Positions 59,830-64,000 of a stretch of 64,000 nt of DNA are shown here, piece after piece. The DNA is from Bugula neritina (Eukaryota > Bryozoa > Gymnolaemata > Cheilostomatida > Bugulidae): positions 32,239,004 through 32,303,003 of the forward strand of contig OZ037765.1 in the NCBI GenBank assembly GCA_964035545.1, given 5' to 3'. Position numbers and translations under genes: made by a program. A model generated the notes under the pieces. That model saw only the letters and a program-made list of their open reading frames with translations. It was not told where the DNA came from and made no database searches. Positions within the stretch are counted from its first letter, which is position 1, and every line of letters begins with the position of its first letter.

Positions 59830-62800
59830 TATAATAGAATGAAACTGTTAACAGGAAGTCTGGGAATTGTGGGTATACATATTTTAATTCCCTGCATATA
59901 ACGGAAAAGTTTTAAATAATAAATAAAATGTGGAGAAGAAAAAGTACTGTTTCACTTATTTGGTCATGAATTTTGGTTGCATAAAAATTTAAAATATTTA
60001 GGTTTGTTGAATTTCAATATAATTATTAGCAGCCAGTTTTACTGCCCCAAGTTATTCGGTATTTAGAATTGGTAATTGCAGGCTAAGAAGAGAAAAGTAG
60101 ATAAATCATCTTACAGACTGTTGATGATTGAGAGTGATAAGGCATGAAAACACTGACTGTATTGATTAGCTAGGCATTGCACTGCTACCAGTAAAAATAT
60201 CAATTTGTTTAACTTGGCTAATAGAATACTGGCAGAGGGGCTAGTAACAGTACAGCTGCTTGCTATTGATAAGTATTCAGGCTATTGTACATAAGTGAAC
60301 TCTAAGTCTAAGTCATATATTGTTCTCACTACCGAATGGTTTGTATTCCTTGCAACAATCTCCATTAAAGTGATAAATTTTCTATTGTGGAACAAAATAT
60401 CTTACCAGCAAATTGCATGCCAATATTTCAACTGGTTAAAGTTGCGAAATACAACACAATATCACATGACTAGGCTCATCCGTGAACATGCATATAATAA
60501 AAACAAACTATTATCTAGCAAATGTAAGTTCTAAGAATTATTTTGTTTGAGGCTTGAAGTGATTTCAATAACAGGATAGCATACGTGTGAACAATTTACC
60601 CTACAAAAAATATTATTTACTGGAAAATTCCGTAACTACCTCAGAACTTTACAGTTGATGAAAATTTAAGAACTGCTGACTAAAAAGACAATAAAATGTT
60701 CTTCCCACAAATGACTCATGTTACATGTACTAGTAATTACTATCTTGCCAATCCCTTCAGTGAAACAACAATATGAATTATAAATTAAAATGGCAGATGG
60801 CTAGAATTCTGGCTACCCAGTTAGGAAAGAATAGTACACAATATTTATATAAGTAATTATAATAGAAAAATGGCGACTTTTTACTAGATCTCTTTTTAAT
60901 TGAGATTAAAAACCTTTTCAATTAGACTTAATCACCAAATCCAAAGCAAAAAAAGGAAAAATTTAGTTTTAGTTTGATGGAAAATCTTGCAGTAGAAATG
61001 TTTATTCAAAACAACTCATCACATAGTAAAACTGTGCAGGGACAAAGAAAAAATTGAATGATTCTATCAAATTTACTGTGTTGGGTGACTTTAATTAAAA
61101 TTGGAAGAATTTGTAAGAGTTTTAGGGACGAAGTTATTTGAAATAAAATAATTAATCATGTGGACAATGTGAAGTAGGCATAAGAGAGCTTTTGTATCGT
61201 ATTTAAGCTGAACCGTAGCAGTTGCGGTTGAATTGATGGCACAGCAGATGAGCATTGAAAATGTGGTGTATTTTAGTTGGCCTATTTTTCGTTCAGCTGT
61301 TTATCAATAAATCTAATATAGGATGATGACTGGATTCAAACTATCAATTAAATCTTTACCACCAAATTATTAAAAAATAAATTTCAACTTTTGTGAGCCA
61401 ATGTTTGTGAAAATAAAGTTGTTAAATATTTTGAATCAAATCAAAAATAAAAAACTAGTTGAAGATAATTATGATTCAACTAATTTAGTAGTTGCTAGGC
61501 GTAAAGATAGAGGTTCTAGCTTATAGCTTTAGGTTCCATCGCCCAGTTTTAAAATGAGTTTGATTTATTACACTGACAAGCAGTCAGTTCTTACATAAAA
61601 CTAGTTACTAGACCTAAGTCTATGCAAGAACTAAGCTTGCACCCTACGATTGCTTCCCCAAAAATCTGTTAAACAATTACAAGGAAACAAAAGCGATATC
61701 AATAGGGACTGTTAGTTACGGTTCCTGGTGTGTTTAAAGCTAGATTTTTCGTTATAGTATTATTTTAATCAATTAGTTTCAATCAGTCAATAAATATATT
61801 ACATAACTATACACTAAGCTGACAATGTTTAATTTTCTTGCCTTCAATTATTTAAAAGTCATCAGCCCTACAGTCAAAATAAATAAAGTTTATTTAGCAT
61901 TAAAATGGCCGACAAAAATAAATATATATGCAAATTATTTAAAAAGTTGAAAATATTATTTTTAATAAAACTGATTTTGTTTTGAAAACATTATGAGAGA
62001 CTCAACTTAAACAACTTTCTGATAGTTTTAACCAGAAGTTCCACAAATGGAAGACCGTTAGTCAAGATTTGACAAACTCACTATGACACTCATCTGTTTA
62101 TACAGTTGAAACTGCAGGCTACTGAACGCCATGTTTTTAAGCACTGTACACTTCATGAGTAAAAAGTTCATTTGATGTTTTTATACACTCAAGCACTAGC
62201 AATACTTTGCCAAATTTAATCTTCCCTATATAGTAGCTCGTCAAAGTAAATACAACTTGAAGAAATGTCACAGTAATGAAATTAATATTTAGACCTGACT
62301 CAGCAATGCAAATTATAAACTTCTATGCAAAGTACAAGTATATGCAGTTCTCTAAACTAGTGGTTAAAGTCCGCTTAGTGTGAAATAGCAGTCATTTACT
62401 CAGTGAACTTACATTTAGTGATGTATTCATGAAACCAATACTTTAAGCAAACATATAAGTAAGTATAGCTTATAGTAAGTATAGTATAGTAAGTATAGTA
62501 TAGTAAGTATAGTATAGTTTAGTATAGTATAGTAAGTATGGTATTATAGTAAGTATAGTATAGCAAGTATAGTAAGTATAGTTTATAGTAAGTAGAGTAT
62601 AGCAAGTATAGTTTATTATAGTAAGTATACTTTATAGTAAGTAGTTTATAGTAAGTATAGTACAGTAAGGAAATATACGAGTAAATATAGTAAGTATATT
62701 AATAAGAAAGTAAGTATGAAAATATATAGCAAAGCAAGTAATTAAATGAAAACTACCTAATTCTGAAAACCATTACATTTTGTTCAATTCTAAACAAAGT

Positions 62801-63571
62801 TCAAAACTCAAGCATCAGTTGAATAACTAAAATGTCTGCCAAATGAGTCATATCAACTGCCTATAAGCATATCCACAGCTAAGAGATTACATTGCACATA
62901 GTGCAGTAATTTGTACTTGATAGCCATGTGACCCAAACAACACCCATATGAATAACTCATGTGTTTATACAACCAAGATGCCTAAAAGTATGGAAAAGAA
63001 CTTGAAATGAGTAGTTAAAACAGAAATTGGATAAATAAAATTGACATCATGTAGTTAAACTGCCACATCAAGTTGTTTCTTGCCTAAAGGCAGCTAATCT
63101 GCAGGGAAAACAAGTTTGCTGGCTAGATACTGGATGGTTTTCAAGTAAAAAGGTTGTTTTTCATAAAAACTGTAGTTCAGTAAAGTTCTACAGTCATATC
63201 ACCAAAATGTATGAGAAGCTTTGTAAAAGCAGCTTTGTTTAAAGCTTTTCTTTAATTAGCATTTGCAAAAGCCAAATAATTACAACATGCAAAGAAACTT
63301 GCATAAAGACTGCTATTTCAGAGTTAAAAGATTAGTAGGAAATTTTCAGTAAGCTTAAACTAATAGCTTTAGTTAGACAGCTGAAAGTATCTTTTGTTAG
63401 CCGCAATTTATTGACTAACTAAAAGTCACAAGTTGAACTGATAACAAGTTGAAAAGCTAGAAAAGTTGGACTAATAGAGTTATCAAAATAAAAAGTTGAC
63501 CATTCTAGAGAACTTAATTTGTTAGTGCCTAAAGAGGTAGTGGTGCCGTTAAAATGACTACCGTGTCTCAC
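59830..63571. other. L3MBTL intron 1
   Basis: About 3.7 kb between the coding start exon and the probable 5' UTR exon. AT-rich; it contains the AGTATAGTA repeat (62455-62690). Small frames such as 60295-60534 (+) have no family features. Confidence 0.6.
62455..62690. repeat. AGTATAGTA-type satellite
   Basis: Irregular tandem units of AGTATAGTA, AAGTATAGT and TTATAGTAAG over about 235 bases. Confidence 0.9.
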
Positions 63572-63660
63572 CTTCCAGTCGCAGAAGGATTAGATAGTTT
63601 GCTGATAAGTTGAAGCAGCTTGGCTTGCATACGGCGCGGTCGAATGTAATGCGCAGTGGT
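63572..63660 (-). other. Probable L3MBTL 5' UTR exon and promoter
   Basis: A strong donor, GACTGGAAG-GTGAGACA, is correctly placed to join the acceptor directly before the ATG at 59826. The frame in phase with that ATG meets a stop just upstream, so the exon would be untranslated. Adjacent sequence is the most CpG-rich of this end (ATACGGCGCGGTCGAATGTA), as expected for a TATA-less promoter. The exact start is not determined. Confidence 0.45.
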
Positions 63661-64000
63661 AGAACAACATGGGTGATACATAAATTATATGCTATTGTAG
63701 GGCTTGTATATTGCACTGCAATAGGTTTGATAAACGCATTCAACTGGAACGATATTACAGGCTGGTTAGTTGTTTGTACTACAATTTCATTATCAATACA
63801 GAGTGAATGCCTTTTAATATAACATGCTATCTGATAAGTTAATGCGGGCTGGTACTCACCCGCCCACAGAGTAATAGAAAATCATTTGTTATGAAACTAA
63901 GAAAAGTTGAGCCGCTCGCAGCAGTGTACTGTAAGCTGTACAATGTACATCAGGCAGTAAAAACTGGCTATCGCTTTTCAGGATATAAAACAAATTCTTT
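63661..64000. other. Right edge, upstream of L3MBTL
   Basis: Open frames overlap on both strands at 63558-63822. Neither has recognisable family features. A donor-like GTACTCACCCGCCC (minus reading GGGCGGGTGAGTAC, about 63850-63865) could belong to another 5' exon or a neighbouring gene outside the window. Confidence 0.35.

Noticed and set aside
63558-63822. Overlapping frames on both strands as a small membrane protein gene
   Set aside because: No family features or splice support; on the minus strand the end coincides with the probable L3MBTL 5' UTR exon donor.

Overview
The window is animal nuclear DNA. It is AT-rich, its genes are split by GT-AG introns, and it carries microsatellites, minisatellites, tRNA-derived SINEs and DNA-transposon relics. 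Two genes are recognisable by conserved protein sequence: a type II sodium-phosphate cotransporter (SLC34 family) and a lethal(3)malignant-brain-tumor-like protein with FCS finger, three MBT repeats, C2HC fingers and SAM domain. Together they point to a metazoan, most likely an aquatic invertebrate. I cannot name the phylum from this sequence alone. I assembled exons by hand from splice signals; reading-frame phase closes at every junction in both anchor genes. Layout: 1-3.6 kb is non-coding with one tRNA-like repeat and a TGTAT satellite. SLC34 lies on the + strand at 3.7-10.1 kb (10 exons, 595 aa). A divergent tandem duplication (10.28-11.65 kb) follows, one copy carrying a tRNA-like insertion. 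At 11.8-12.5 kb two + strand exons encode only the C-terminal p10-like part of a caspase; no p20 half was found. From 14.0 to 43.5 kb the minus strand carries seven small, unfamiliar single-pass membrane protein genes in one orientation (A 14.0-15.5, B 17.4-18.4, C 22.8-24.55, D 27.4-28.3, F 29.3-32.8, G 34.3-37.7, E 39.6-42.2). Each has a tiny or short ectodomain, one transmembrane helix and a Ser-rich cytoplasmic tail; every intron between coding exons is phase 1. Five tails share a repeated box of the type S-L-x-I-[H/Y/R]-S-[I/L] and several share a DPQPLT-like box. F and G are recent duplicates of each other. This array is my candidate for an undescribed system. The L3MBTL gene occupies 44.2 to about 63.6 kb on the minus strand (13 coding exons, 808 aa, plus a likely 5' UTR exon). 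Its introns hold a 3.5-kb THAP/DDE_Tnp_4-type transposon with about 880-bp inverted repeats, a Tc1/mariner-like relic, a 21-bp minisatellite beside an acceptor, a very large CA/GT repeat beside another acceptor, and an array of AP-1-type heptamers beside a donor. A complete hammerhead ribozyme lies on the minus strand at 20504-20550 next to a TA tract. A working picture, which is inference: the seven membrane proteins look like signalling or adaptor receptors evolving by tandem duplication, by tail-exon divergence and by short in-frame repeats. The flanking transporter and chromatin gene appear to be unrelated neighbours.
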